DNA of 64,000 bases from Sympetrum striolatum (lineage: Eukaryota; Arthropoda; Insecta; Odonata; Libellulidae), in NCBI GenBank assembly GCA_947579665.1, contig OX388343.1, positions 106,002,023 to 106,066,022 of the forward strand, given 5' to 3'. The position numbers and the translations under genes were made by a program. The stretch's first letter is position 1; each line of letters begins with the position of its first letter. Below the pieces are notes generated by a model. The model was given only the letters and a program-made list of their open reading frames with translations. It had not been told where the DNA came from and made no database searches. Below, in pieces: positions 63,401 through 64,000 of the stretch.

Positions 63401-64000
63401 GCCTAAATTATCTGTTGAAATGAGGAAAATTAAGGATGAAAAAGAGGAGAAAAATTGAAATTACGCTATAATTATCTGTTTTTGATTCTTTTTTCGATAA
63501 TATCTCAATAAAATGAGGAAAATACGCGGAAAAAAGAGGAAAAAAATGAAATTACGATGAAATCATTCGTTTTTGTTGCTTTCCTCGGTCATATCTCAAT
63601 AATATGAGTAAAATAAGTAAAATAAAGGGAAAAAAATTGAAATTTCTCTAATTTTGTTCCCTTTTTGTTGCTTTTTTCGATCATTATTAGATAAAATGAG
63701 GAAAATTAAGGAAGAAAAAGAGGAAAAAAATTGGTATTACGCAAAAATTATCTGTTTTTATAACTTTTTTCGATCATATCTTGATAAAATGAGCAAAATT
63801 AAGGAAATAAAAGAGGAAAAAATTGAAATTTTGCTATAATTATCTTTTTTGTATCTTATCTCGATAATATCTCAATAAAATTATCAAAATAAAAGAAAAA
63901 AATTGATATTTTGCATAGAATTCACCGTATTTGTTGCTTTTTCGGGTCATATCTTGATAAAATGTGGATAATTAAGGGGAAAAAAAGAGAAAAAAAATTG
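60481..64000 (+). repeat. Mosaic satellite, right end of window
   Basis: Forward subfamily B monomers that mix variants of the 5.8-kb and 4.3-kb units, with a junction near 60.98 kb where several monomers are missing. From about 63.42 kb to the end the order of variants is that of 34.28-34.86 kb, including TCATTATTAGATAAAATGAG at 63681. The array runs on past the window. No gene is present. Confidence 0.88.

Noticed and set aside
5194..63839. Dozens of 60-110-codon open frames, mostly minus strand, giving Phe/Ile/Ser/Lys-rich proteins that look like membrane segments.
   Set aside because: They are translations of the satellite. Each shows the same roughly 31-residue pattern, because one monomer is about 92 bp, and they are copied with every higher-order unit. 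Monomer length not divisible by three moves the frame from copy to copy. There is no sign of codon selection or of a conserved start.
4462..64000. CRISPR-like array of regularly spaced repeats.
   Set aside because: The repeats are contiguous with no unique spacers, the unit is about 92 bp, and no cas gene is present.
4462..64000. Centromere protein B box in the monomer.
   Set aside because: No monomer I inspected has the TTCG-N4-A-N2-CGGG arrangement. CGGG occurs only in variants such as ATTACGGGAAAA, without the correctly spaced left half.
4462..64000. Organellar or plasmid origin, suggested by very high A+T and iterons.
   Set aside because: Sixty kilobases of nested higher-order tandem repeats with no gene fits a nuclear satellite, not an iteron origin or organelle genome.
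4462..64000. Bacterial-type promoters and terminators (TATAAT-like words, T-runs).
   Set aside because: Such words are inevitable in DNA of this composition and recur with the monomer; no gene accompanies them.

Overview
The window is almost entirely eukaryotic satellite DNA. I find no convincing protein-coding gene, rRNA, tRNA, CRISPR array or operon. From about 495 to 64000 the sequence is one A+T-rich tandem repeat with a monomer of about 90-92 bp (22 G/C of 92 in my hand-drawn consensus, about 24%), interrupted by three copies of a short dispersed element. Long tandem arrays, nested higher-order repeats, (TG)n-bearing non-autonomous elements and the lack of any dense gene layout point to a nuclear chromosome of a eukaryote, most likely an invertebrate animal. 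I cannot name the species.

Layout: 1-494 is non-satellite sequence of ordinary composition, the only part that looks like flanking chromosome. 495-1894 is satellite subfamily A, forward. 1895-2858 is dispersed element copy 1. 2859-3528 is subfamily A in the opposite orientation. 3529-4461 is element copy 2, truncated at its 5' end. 4462-25006 is forward satellite that passes quickly from A-like monomers to subfamily B. 25007-26040 is element copy 3. 26041-64000 is forward subfamily B to the window end.

Order increases from left to right. Monomers at 0.5-8 kb are irregular and diverged. From 8 kb there are nested higher-order repeats: a 553-bp hexamer, a 3.52-kb duplication, then units of about 2.57, 1.89 and 1.07 kb. 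After a more irregular stretch at 26-29.4 kb come units of about 1.1 kb (29-34 kb), 5.8 kb (34-42.5 kb), 1.25 kb (43-48 kb) and a near-identical 4275-bp unit (47-59 kb). This is what is expected when an array edge decays while its interior is homogenised by unequal exchange.

The most interesting signals are structural. (1) The consensus monomer carries an A- or T-tract about every 10 bp, so 92 bp is close to nine helical turns and the whole array is predicted to be intrinsically curved. (2) The dispersed elements sit in the same T-run of the monomer and resemble non-autonomous Helentron-type (HINE) elements: matching short inverted ends, a 3' hairpin, a microsatellite and 317-bp internal tandem repeats. 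(3) The satellite is inverted exactly between element copies 1 and 2. (4) Rare junctions and spacings are inherited across higher-order copies, which lets the amplification history be read. Spacings were measured by hand from landmark strings and carry an error of a few bases; divergence was not computed.
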